A stretch of DNA of 8,016 nucleotides, taken from assembly GCA_945874855.1 (NCBI GenBank), contig CAMCIP010000100.1, forward strand, positions 1 through 8,016, in the 5' to 3' direction. The notes beneath the pieces were generated by a model. That model was not told the origin of the DNA, made no database searches, and saw only the letters and a list, made by a program, of their open reading frames with translations. This document shows positions 1 through 5,834 of this stretch, piece after piece. Position 1 is the stretch's first letter, and each line of letters begins with the position of its first letter. Source of the DNA: Brevundimonas vancanneytii. GTDB taxonomy: Bacteria > Pseudomonadota > Alphaproteobacteria > Caulobacterales > Caulobacteraceae. The position numbers and the translations under genes are program-made.

Positions 1-6
1 CGTTCT

Positions 7-11
7 CTCCT
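7..11 (-). promoter_or_regulatory. Possible ribosome binding site of a gene lying off the left edge
   Basis: Read on the minus strand, the first bases give AGGAG followed by six bases (AGAACG) before the window ends, which is the normal distance from a Shine-Dalgarno to a start codon. A minus-strand gene could therefore begin just outside the window. The start codon itself is not visible, so this is only a hint. Bases 12-86 show no other recognisable feature. Confidence 0.25.
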
Positions 12-86
12 GAGGGGAAGCCTTCGCCGTTAACCGCGGTCCCGGCAAGTGAAGTTTCGGTCAGGCCCCCCCGCCAGCCCGCTGCA

Positions 87-530
87 TTACGACAACGGCC
101 AGCGCGCCATGGTCGCCGCCAGAACGGCCAGCAGGATCAGCAGGCCGACCTCGATCCGCACCCACAGCGTCGCGCCCATCCGCTCGCGGGGCAGGGGCTG
201 GAAGTCCGGGTCCGCCTTCGCCGCCCGCGACCAGCGGAGGAAGGTCAGGGTCGGCAGGATGGAGATCAGGCCGATCGCCGCGAACAGCGCCACCTTGGCC
301 CAGAAGGCGGGGTTGTCCTGATAGGCGACCCAGCCCTTGGCCCCCCAGATCACCCGGGCGACCCCGACGGCCACCACCAGGGCCGCGGTCAGGCCGTAGC
401 CTGCGTCCAGCCGGGCCAGCCGCGCCACGTCGATCTTCTCGCCGCGCAGCATGGCCAGTTCCATGGCCAGCATGATCGTCAGGCCGAACACCAGCACGTG
501 ATGGGCAACGGCCAGTCCCAGATCCAGCAT
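87..530 (-). CDS. DUF2214 family four-helix membrane protein
   Basis: This encodes a 147-residue integral membrane protein resembling the DUF2214 family of small predicted membrane proteins, whose function is unknown. Hydrophobic segments lie at about residues 5-27, 44-63, 76-98 and 119-143, giving four likely transmembrane helices. The start AHHVLVFGL and the segment YQDNPAFWAKV between helices 2 and 3 are what suggested the family. I chose the ATG at 528-530 because it is preceded by GAGAGG at a good distance. An in-frame TTG at 560 would add ten Arg/Glu-rich residues ahead of the first helix and has no better ribosome site. The gene is transcribed away from crcB across a 49-base gap, so the two may share a divergent control region. 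I am confident of the gene and fairly confident of the family. Confidence 0.85.
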   Translation of the reverse strand: MLDLGLAVAHHVLVFGLTIMLAMELAMLRGEKIDVARLARLDAGYGLTAALVVAVGVARVIWGAKGWVAYQDNPAFWAKVALFAAIGLISILPTLTFLRWSRAAKADPDFQPLPRERMGATLWVRIEVGLLILLAVLAATMARWPLS

Positions 531-579
531 GCGACGCCTCTCTTCGATTCCCCGACGCAATCAGCATATAGGGGCCCGC
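531..579. promoter_or_regulatory. Short divergent intergenic region with a GANTC site
   Basis: These 49 bases separate the starts of the DUF2214 gene and crcB and must hold the minus-strand promoter and probably the plus-strand one. The plus-strand ribosome site is AGGGG at 570-574. A GATTC at 546-550 matches the GANTC methylation site of CcrM, which in Caulobacterales can tie promoter activity to the cell cycle through GcrA. I could not fix -35 and -10 boxes. No fluoride riboswitch fits in this space. Confidence 0.4.
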
Positions 580-963
580 ATGACCCGTCTTCTCCTCGTG
601 GCGGCCGGCGGCGCCCTGGGTTCGGTGGCGCGCTACGGCCTCGGCGCCCTGGCCCTGCGACTGGCGCCCGGCGCGGCCTGGCCGTGGGCGACCTTCGGCG
701 TGAACCTGATCGGCGGCCTGGCCATGGGCCTGCTGGTCGGCGGGCTGGTCCAGCGCGCGGACGGTGACGACGGCCTGCGCCTGTTCGCGGCCGTCGGCCT
801 GCTGGGCGGCTTCACCACCTTTTCGGCCTTCTCGCTGGAGACGGCCCTGATGATCGAGCGCCGCCAGCCGGGTCTGGCCGCCGGCTACGTCGGGGCCTCG
901 GTCCTGCTGTCCGTCGCCGCCCTGTTTCTCGGCCTGGCGATCGCCCGGCGGATCTTCGCATGA
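580..963 (+). CDS. crcB: Fluoride ion channel CrcB/Fluc
   Basis: This is a 127-residue fluoride-specific channel subunit. In the Fluc family two small four-helix subunits form an antiparallel dimer in the inner membrane and let toxic F- leave the cell. The family signatures are visible: GGALGSVARY (residues 10-19) with the conserved Arg, TFGVNLIGG (38-46) with the conserved pore-lining Asn42, and GFTTFSAFSLE (77-87), which carries the phenylalanine/threonine track of the pore. The length is normal for the family. The start at ATG 580 follows AGGGG at 570-574; longer in-frame extensions run into the divergent gap and lack a ribosome site. Its TGA overlaps the next ATG (960-963), so it heads a translationally coupled operon with rRNA modification and ATP synthase assembly genes. 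No crcB-type riboswitch is visible upstream. Confidence 0.95.
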   Translation: MTRLLLVAAGGALGSVARYGLGALALRLAPGAAWPWATFGVNLIGGLAMGLLVGGLVQRADGDDGLRLFAAVGLLGGFTTFSAFSLETALMIERRQPGLAAGYVGASVLLSVAALFLGLAIARRIFA

Positions 964-1955
964 GCCGGGAAGTCCAGACCCTCTATGTGGCCGAGGCCGA
1001 GGACGGCATCCGTCTGGACCGCTGGTTCAAGCGGCGCTGGCCCCATCTGACCCATATCCAGATCGAGAAGCTGGCCCGCAGCGGCCAGATCCGCATCGAC
1101 GGCGGCCGCATCAAGCCGCAGGACCGCCTGACCGCCGGCGCCGCCGTGCGCGTCCCGCCCCTTCCCGACGCCACCCCGCGCCAGCCGGGCGACAAACACG
1201 AACTCACCCCCCGCGACGTCGCCTATGCGAAATCCCTCGTCCTGTATGAGGACGACCTGGTCATCGCCCTGAACAAGCCGCACGGCCTGGCCGTCCAGGG
1301 CGGCACCAAGACCACGAAACACGTCGACCGCCTGCTGTCGGCCTGGGGGGAGGGGATGGACCGCCCGCGGCTGGTGCACCGGCTGGACCGCAACACCTCC
1401 GGCGTCCTTCTACTGGGCCGGGGACCCGAGGCGGCCAAGCGTCTGGCCGGCGCCTTCGCCCGGCGTCAGGCGAAGAAGACCTATTGGGCGATCGTCATCG
1501 GCAACCCCAAACCCGCCGCCGGCCAGATCGACATGGCCCTGAAAAAGAGCGGCATCAACGACTTCGAGATGATGCGCCCGGCCGACCCCAAGGAGCACGG
1601 CGCCGAACCGGCCGAGACCGCCTATGCCACCGTCTCGCGCGCCGCCCACCGCGCCGCCTGGATGGCACTGCGCCCCTTCACCGGCCGCACCCACCAGCTG
1701 CGCGCCCATATGGGCGCGATCGGCCACCCCATCCTCGGCGACCCCAAATACGGCACGCCGGACTCGACCCAGCTGTCCGGCCTGCTCAAGTTGCAGCTAC
1801 ACGCCCGCCGCATCGAGCTGGATCACCCCGGCGGCGGCAAGCTGATCGTCGAGGCCCCGCTCAGCCCCGAAATGCAGGCCGGCTTCGCCCATTTCGGCTT
1901 CTCCGAGGACGAGGCCGACGAGGACCCCTTCCACGGCGTGAAGAGGATCCGATGA
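960..1955 (+). CDS. rluC: RluA/RluC-family 23S rRNA pseudouridine synthase
   Basis: The 331-residue product converts uridines to pseudouridine in RNA, most likely in 23S rRNA. An S4 RNA-binding domain occupies about residues 15-70 (IRLDRWFKRRWPHL, then IRIDGGRIKPQDRL). The catalytic RluA domain runs from about 95 to 300. It contains HRLDRNTSG at 140-148, where Asp143 is the expected nucleophile, followed by FTGRTHQLRAHM (240-251) and HPILGDPKYG (256-265). The order S4 then catalytic domain is that of RluC/RluD. Assignment to the RluC subtype rather than RluD or RluA is by overall resemblance and is less certain than the family. The ATG overlaps the crcB stop as ATGA with GCGGA upstream, and its own stop overlaps the HAD gene's ATG. 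The acidic tail after residue 315 is probably dispensable. Confidence 0.93.
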   Translation: MSREVQTLYVAEAEDGIRLDRWFKRRWPHLTHIQIEKLARSGQIRIDGGRIKPQDRLTAGAAVRVPPLPDATPRQPGDKHELTPRDVAYAKSLVLYEDDLVIALNKPHGLAVQGGTKTTKHVDRLLSAWGEGMDRPRLVHRLDRNTSGVLLLGRGPEAAKRLAGAFARRQAKKTYWAIVIGNPKPAAGQIDMALKKSGINDFEMMRPADPKEHGAEPAETAYATVSRAAHRAAWMALRPFTGRTHQLRAHMGAIGHPILGDPKYGTPDSTQLSGLLKLQLHARRIELDHPGGGKLIVEAPLSPEMQAGFAHFGFSEDEADEDPFHGVKRIR

Positions 1956-2629
1956 CCCGCCCCCTGGCCGTCTTCGACATCGACGGCACCCTGGTCGACA
2001 GCCGGGCCACGATCCATCGCGCCGCCTGCGAGGCCGCGCGGGATCTGGGCCTGCCTGAGCCGGACTATGACCGCGTCCGCAAGATCGTCGGCCTGACCCT
2101 GGAACATGCGCTGGCGGAACTGGAACCGGACCTCGGCCCCGCCGATCTGGCCCGCTTCATCGCCGGCTTTCGCGCCAGCTTTGCGCGCATGCACGACGAG
2201 GGCCTGCAGGAACCCCTCTATCCCGAGGCCATGTCGACCCTGCGCCGCCTGCACCGCGACGGCTGGCGGCTGGCGCTCGCGACGGGCCAGAACCGCCGCG
2301 GCGTGGCCCGCAACCTGGCCCGTGAGGGCTGGGCCGACCTGTTCCTGTCCAGCCACTGCGCCGAGGACGGGCCGGGCAAGCCCCATCCCGCCATGCTGCA
2401 CGCCGCCATGGCCGCCTGCGACGCCTGTCCGGCCACCACCCTCATGATCGGCGACACGGCCCATGACGTCCGCATGGCGGTCAATGCCGGGGTCCTGCCG
2501 CTGGGCGTCTCCTGGGGCTTTCACACGGTCGAGGAGCAGCGCGCCGCCGGGGCCCGCCACGTCGCCCGCTCCTTCGGCGAACTGACCGTGGTACTGGACG
2601 GCTTCGCCGACCTGACCCGCGCCGCCTGA
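1952..2629 (+). CDS. HAD-superfamily hydrolase, phosphoglycolate phosphatase-like
   Basis: This 225-residue cytoplasmic enzyme belongs to the HAD-IA phosphatases. Motif I is DIDGTLVDS at residues 9-17, with Asp9 as the nucleophile and Asp11 as the acid/base. Motif II is Thr111 in LATGQ, motif III is Lys143 in GKPHP, and motif IV is GDTAHD (167-172), which coordinates Mg2+. Residues 17-85 form a helical C1-type cap. The set is complete, so the enzyme should be active on a small phosphorylated metabolite, possibly 2-phosphoglycolate; the sequence does not fix the substrate. AGAGGA lies just before the ATG at 1952, which overlaps the stop of the pseudouridine synthase gene as ATGA. Pairing of a Gph-like HAD gene with an rluC gene is, from memory, common in alphaproteobacteria. 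Confidence 0.92.
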   Translation: MTRPLAVFDIDGTLVDSRATIHRAACEAARDLGLPEPDYDRVRKIVGLTLEHALAELEPDLGPADLARFIAGFRASFARMHDEGLQEPLYPEAMSTLRRLHRDGWRLALATGQNRRGVARNLAREGWADLFLSSHCAEDGPGKPHPAMLHAAMAACDACPATTLMIGDTAHDVRMAVNAGVLPLGVSWGFHTVEEQRAAGARHVARSFGELTVVLDGFADLTRAA

Positions 2630-2636
2630 GATCGCC

Positions 2637-3401
2637 ATGAGCCACATCCCGCCGCTCGACCCCCACGTCGCCGCCCGCAAGGGTTTCCGCGAGTCCGAAG
2701 AGCGGGTGAAGCGCTTCTGGACGGCCGTGCACGTCGAGGCGACGCAGGGCGGCTGGGCGGTCCAGCTGGACGGTCGCGTGCCGAAAACGCCCGCCCACGC
2801 CCCCCTGGTCCTGCCCACCGCGACCGCCGCCCGCCTGCTGGCCGACGAATGGGCCGGCCAGGGCGAGTTCCTCGATCCGGCCACCATGCCCGCCACCCGT
2901 CTGGCCTCCACCGCCATCGACCGGGTGTCGCAGGCGCGCGAGCCCGTGGCCGACGAGATCGCCGCCTGGGCGGGCTCGGACGCCCTCTGCTATCTGGCCG
3001 AGGGCCCTGCGTCCCTGGTCGCGCGCCAGCAGCGTGACTGGGCCCCGTGGCGCGCCTGGGCCGCCGTCGAACTGGGCTGCCATCTGGAACCGACCGAGGG
3101 CATCGTCCACCGGGCCCAGGACCCCGCCGCCGTCGCCCGCGTGCGCGACCTGGCCCTGCGGCTGGACGACTTCGCCCTGACCGGCCTCGCCACCGCCGTG
3201 CCCCTGCTGGGCAGCGCCGTCCTGGGTCTGGCCCTGCACCGCGGCGCGCTCGGCCCCGATGCCGCCTTCGACCTGTCGCGCCTCGACGAGGCCTTCCAGG
3301 AAGAGCGCTGGGGCGTCGATGCCGAGGCCGCCGCCCGCACCGCCGCCCGCCGCGCCGAGGTCACCCTGCTGGACCAGTGGTTCCGGGCGCTGTCAGACTG
3401 A
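2637..3401 (+). CDS. ATP12-family F1-ATPase assembly chaperone
   Basis: The 254-residue product resembles ATP12, the chaperone that binds the alpha subunit of F1-ATPase until it assembles with beta. Supporting segments in order are RVKRFWTAVHVE (23-34), GWAVQLDGRVPKTPA (39-53), LLADEWAGQ (67-75), PATRLASTAID (85-95), SDALCYLAEGPASLVARQ (114-131), and FQEERWGVDAEA near 220-231. The last is the acidic C-terminal helix region conserved in the family. Length is normal. The start lies 7 bases after the HAD stop with only a weak GAGAT ribosome site, which suggests dependence on upstream translation. It is the last gene of the crcB operon. No ATP synthase genes are in the window, so it acts in trans. 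Palindrome 1 of the next operon begins on the last base of its stop codon. Confidence 0.92.
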   Translation: MSHIPPLDPHVAARKGFRESEERVKRFWTAVHVEATQGGWAVQLDGRVPKTPAHAPLVLPTATAARLLADEWAGQGEFLDPATMPATRLASTAIDRVSQAREPVADEIAAWAGSDALCYLAEGPASLVARQQRDWAPWRAWAAVELGCHLEPTEGIVHRAQDPAAVARVRDLALRLDDFALTGLATAVPLLGSAVLGLALHRGALGPDAAFDLSRLDEAFQEERWGVDAEAAARTAARRAEVTLLDQWFRALSD

Positions 3402-3469
3402 CTTTCCACGTCGGAAAATTATTACTTTCCACATTGGAAAGTCCCTGCTACCTTTCCATTGTGGAAAGT
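3401..3469. promoter_or_regulatory. Array of three palindromic operators (CTTTCCA-N3-TGGAAAG)
   Basis: Three related palindromes sit between the ATP12 stop and the next start. Copy 1 (3403-3417) is TTTCC-N5-GGAAA and imperfect outside this core. Copy 2 (3424-3442) is ACTTTCCA-CAT-TGGAAAGT with eight perfectly paired bases per arm. Copy 3 (3452-3468) is CTTTCCA-TTG-TGGAAAG. Their centres are at 3410, 3433 and 3460, thus 23 and 27 bases apart. Repeated palindromes directly ahead of an operon that contains a winged-helix regulator are typical of binding sites for a dimeric autoregulator, here probably the product of 3926-4276. A weak promoter candidate lies inside: TTTCCA (3426-3431), 17 bases, then TACCTT (3449-3454), so bound protein at copies 2 and 3 would block it. 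The repeats are seen directly; their binding partner is inference. Confidence 0.8.
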
Positions 3470-3479
3470 GAGGTCGCAG

Positions 3480-3929
3480 ATGCCGAAAGATGTGGATCCC
3501 GCCGGGGCGCTGAACTCGATACGCGAGGCCCGGGCCGGGCTCGGGCGCAAATTCGACTATCCCGTCGGCTGGGACATCCTGTTCGGCCTGATGATCGCGG
3601 CCATGTTCGCCGCGCTGGGGGTCCCGCAGATCTCGCCCGGGCTCGTGGTGCTGGGCTCGCTCGGCGGCCTGTTCTGGATGGTCAAATGGTGGCGCGACCG
3701 CTTCGGCTGGTGGGTCAACGCCTGGGCCCCGAAGAAGGCGCGGTGGGTGGTCTTCGCCATGTGGCCGCTGCTGATCGGCTGCATCGCCCTGTCGGTCTGG
3801 AGCCGATCCTTCGGTGGTCCCCTGTGGGCGCCCCTGCTCGGCGGGGGGCTGGCGTTCGTCGTCACCTTCGCCTTTGGCCGCTGGTGGATGCGCGTCTGGC
3901 GCAGGGAGCTGGCTGAGGGGACGCATTGA
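3480..3929 (+). CDS. Uncharacterised four-helix membrane protein, operon partner of the HTH regulator
   Basis: I do not recognise a named family for this 149-residue protein. It has a cytoplasmic-looking N-terminus with a predicted amphipathic helix (about 8-25) and then four hydrophobic segments at about 32-50, 53-70, 89-108 and 116-136. These are separated by Trp/Arg-rich loops (MVKWWRDRFGWWVN, FGRWWMRVWRRE). The ATG at 3480 follows GAGG at 3470-3473 with six bases between; an in-frame TTG at 3459 lies inside operator copy 3 and is unlikely. Its TGA overlaps the TTG start of the regulator gene, so the two are coupled. The arrangement of a small membrane protein followed by a PF13601-like regulator behind palindromic operators suggests a self-contained envelope-related unit. 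The input signal and biochemical role are unknown. Confidence 0.88.
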   Translation: MPKDVDPAGALNSIREARAGLGRKFDYPVGWDILFGLMIAAMFAALGVPQISPGLVVLGSLGGLFWMVKWWRDRFGWWVNAWAPKKARWVVFAMWPLLIGCIALSVWSRSFGGPLWAPLLGGGLAFVVTFAFGRWWMRVWRRELAEGTH

Positions 3930-4276
3930 CCGAACCCGCGCCCGCCTTCGATCCGGTCATCCATGCCCCCGGCCGGCTGCAGATCTGTGCCATCCTCTCC
4001 AGTGTGGACAGCGCGGAGTTCGCCATGCTGCGAGAGGCCGTCAAGGTGTCGGACTCGGTCATGTCCAAACACCTGAAACAGCTGGAGGAGGCGGGCCACG
4101 TCGCCCTCACCAAGGCCACGGAAGGCGGCCGTCAGCGGACCTGGATCGCCCTCACGCCCACCGGGCGCAAGGCCTTCGCGGCCCATGTCGCCGAGCTGCA
4201 GCGACTGGCGGCGATGACGGCGCCGGACCTGCCGCGGGCAGGCGGCCGGGATGACAAGGCGGGCAACTCTCCTTAA
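3926..4276 (+). CDS. Small winged-helix transcriptional regulator (HTH_34-like, TTG start)
   Basis: The 116-residue protein looks like the PF13601-type winged-helix regulators, relatives of the MarR and ArsR families. After a short leader, APGRLQICAIL (14-24) opens helix 1. LREAVKVSDSVMSKHLKQLEEAGHV (35-59) is the helix-turn-helix with recognition helix about 43-56. ALTKATEGGRQRTWIALTPTGRKAF (60-84) is the wing and following helix. I see no ligand domain or metal-binding cysteine cluster. The start is a TTG overlapping the membrane-protein stop as TTGA, supported by GAGGGG at 3915-3920 with five bases between; no ATG gives the full helix 1. It probably binds the palindromes at 3401-3469 and represses its own operon. 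Residues 107-116 are encoded across a REP-like element, so the C-terminal tail is probably an insertion-derived extension. Confidence 0.88.
   Translation: MTEPAPAFDPVIHAPGRLQICAILSSVDSAEFAMLREAVKVSDSVMSKHLKQLEEAGHVALTKATEGGRQRTWIALTPTGRKAFAAHVAELQRLAAMTAPDLPRAGGRDDKAGNSP
4223..4258 (+). repeat. REP-like hairpin inside the 3' end of the regulator gene
   Basis: CCTGCC (4228-4233), loop GCG, and GGCAGG (4237-4242) form a perfect stem. Outer CCGG (4223-4226) can pair with CCGG (4246-4249). The element ends with the conserved tail CCGGGATGACAAGG (4246-4259), the same 14 bases found at 6606-6619 and, bar the last base, at 6918-6930. It overlaps the last codons of the regulator gene and encodes its GRDDK tail. 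Confidence 0.65.
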
Positions 4277-4295
4277 GCCTCCCGCTCAAGGAGGC
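4269..4295 (+). promoter_or_regulatory. pccB Shine-Dalgarno with two alternative sequestering hairpins
   Basis: AAGGAGG at 4288-4294 is a full-strength ribosome site seven bases ahead of the pccB ATG. It can pair in two exclusive ways: CTCCTT (4269-4274) with AAGGAG (4288-4293), or GCCTCC (4277-4282) with GGAGGC (4290-4295) across a seven-base loop. The regulator stop codon is at 4274-4276, so a ribosome finishing there would cover one or both anti-SD segments and free the site. The pairings are seen directly; coupling is inference. Confidence 0.45.
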
Positions 4296-4301
4296 CCGTC
4301 C

Positions 4302-5834
4302 ATGAAAACCATCCTCGACCAGCTCGAAGCCCGCCGCGCCGCGGCCCGTCTCGGCGGCGGCGAGGCCCGCATCGCGGCCCAGCACAGCAAGGGCAAGCTG
4401 ACCGCCCGCGAGCGGATCGACGTCCTGCTGGACGAGGGCTCCTTCGAAGAGACCGACATGTTCGTGGAGCACCGCTCCCACGAGTTCGGCATGCAGGACC
4501 AGCGCATCCCCGGCGACGGCGTGGTCACCGGCCGCGGCACCATCGGCGGCCGCCTGGTCTATGTCTTCTCCAAGGATTTCACCGTCTTCGGCGGTTCCCT
4601 CTCGGGCGCCCATGCGGCCAAACTCGTCAAGCTGCAGGGCATGGCCCTGACCAATGGCGCGCCCATCATCGGCCTGTTCGACGCCGGCGGCGCCCGCATC
4701 CAGGAGGGGGTCGAGAGCCTTGCCGGCTATGCCGACATCTTCCTGCAGAACACCCTGGCCTCGGGCGTCATCCCCCAGATCAGCGTCATCATGGGCCCCT
4801 GCGCGGGCGGCGACGTCTATTCCCCGGCCATCACCGACTTCATCTTCATGGTGAAGGACACCTCCTACATGTACGTCACCGGCCCAGACGTGGTCAGGAC
4901 CGTCACCAATGAGGTGGTCACCCATGAGGACCTGGGCGGCGCCCGGGTCCATGCCGGCAAGTCCGGCGTCGCCGACGGCGCCTTCGAGAACGATCTCGAG
5001 GCCCTCAGCGAGGTCCGCCGCCTGATCGGCTTCCTGCCCCTGTCGAACCGCGAAAAGCCCCCGGTCCGCGACAGCTACGACGACCCCGAGCGCGACGAGC
5101 CCAGCCTCGACACCCTGGTTCCGGCCAATCCGAACCAGCCCTATGACATCAAGGAGCTGATCCTGAAGACGGTCGACGAGGCCGAATTCTTCGAGATCGG
5201 CCCGGACTTCGCCAGGAACATCGTCACCGGCTTCGGCCGCCTCGACGGCCAGACCGTGGGCGTCGTCGCCAACCAGCCCCAGACCCTGGCCGGCGTGCTG
5301 GACATCGACTCCAGCCGCAAGGCCGCCCGCTTCGTCCGTTTCTGCGACGCCTTCGGCATCCCGCTCGTCACCTTCGTCGACGTGCCGGGCTTCATGCCGG
5401 GCACGAAACAGGAGTACGGCGGCCTGATCAAGCACGGTGCCAAGCTTCTGTTCGCCTATGCCGAGGCCACCGTGCCCAAGCTGACCGTCATCACCCGCAA
5501 GGCCTATGGCGGTGCCTATGACGTGATGAGCTCCAAACACCTTCGCGGCGACGTCAACTACGCCTGGCCCACAGCCGAGATCGCCGTCATGGGCGCCAAG
5601 GGCGCGGTCGAGATCATCTTCCGCAAGGAAGCCGGCGACCCCGAGGCCCTCGCGGCGCGCGAGGCGGAGTACAAGGAACGCTTCGCCAATCCGTTTGTGG
5701 CGGCGAAACTGGGCTACATCGACGATGTGATCATGCCGCACGGGACGCGGCGGCGGCTGATCAAGGCGCTACGGACGCTGAAGGGGAAGGTGCAGAGCAA
5801 TCCGTGGAAGAAGCACGACAATATTCCGCTGTGA
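4302..5834 (+). CDS. pccB: Propionyl-CoA carboxylase beta chain (carboxyltransferase)
   Basis: The 510-residue product is the carboxyltransferase subunit of a biotin-dependent acyl-CoA carboxylase. It moves CO2 from carboxybiotin on the alpha chain to propionyl-CoA, giving methylmalonyl-CoA. The N-terminal acyl-CoA-binding half carries DAGGARIQEGV (127-137) and MGPCAGGDVYSPA (164-176). The C-terminal biotin-facing half carries DVPGFMPGTKQEYGG (360-374) and TRKAYGGAYDVM (398-409). The ending KKHDNIPL is typical of PCC beta chains. Asp407 in GGAYDVM occupies what I recall as the substrate-selecting position (Asp422 in Streptomyces PccB), favouring propionyl- over acetyl-CoA. The ATG at 4302 follows a perfect AAGGAGG; the in-frame upstream ATG at 4251 lies within the regulator gene. 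The biotinylated alpha chain is not in the window. The last 140 bases or so shift from C-ending to G-ending codons. The stop overlaps the next gene's GTG. Confidence 0.96.
   Translation: MKTILDQLEARRAAARLGGGEARIAAQHSKGKLTARERIDVLLDEGSFEETDMFVEHRSHEFGMQDQRIPGDGVVTGRGTIGGRLVYVFSKDFTVFGGSLSGAHAAKLVKLQGMALTNGAPIIGLFDAGGARIQEGVESLAGYADIFLQNTLASGVIPQISVIMGPCAGGDVYSPAITDFIFMVKDTSYMYVTGPDVVRTVTNEVVTHEDLGGARVHAGKSGVADGAFENDLEALSEVRRLIGFLPLSNREKPPVRDSYDDPERDEPSLDTLVPANPNQPYDIKELILKTVDEAEFFEIGPDFARNIVTGFGRLDGQTVGVVANQPQTLAGVLDIDSSRKAARFVRFCDAFGIPLVTFVDVPGFMPGTKQEYGGLIKHGAKLLFAYAEATVPKLTVITRKAYGGAYDVMSSKHLRGDVNYAWPTAEIAVMGAKGAVEIIFRKEAGDPEALAAREAEYKERFANPFVAAKLGYIDDVIMPHGTRRRLIKALRTLKGKVQSNPWKKHDNIPL

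Noticed and set aside
531..579. Fluoride (crcB-type) riboswitch upstream of crcB
   Set aside because: Only 49 bases separate crcB from the divergent gene and they show neither the conserved pseudoknot core nor room for it plus a promoter.
3401..3469. CRISPR-like repeats
   Set aside because: The units are short palindromes with unequal 23- and 27-base centre spacing, lie in a promoter position and have no spacer structure or cas genes nearby.
3047..3916. Plus-strand open frame spanning the ATP12 end and the membrane-protein start
   Set aside because: It runs in the wrong frame over two supported genes and the operator array, and its translation is Arg/Pro/Gly-rich without motifs.
4152..5741. 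Long minus-strand open frame opposite pccB
   Set aside because: It is an antisense shadow of a well-supported 510-residue enzyme; the translation is Gly/Ala/Asp/His-rich without any domain, as expected in high-GC DNA. The same applies to the 1823-2917 and 2481-3239 minus frames.
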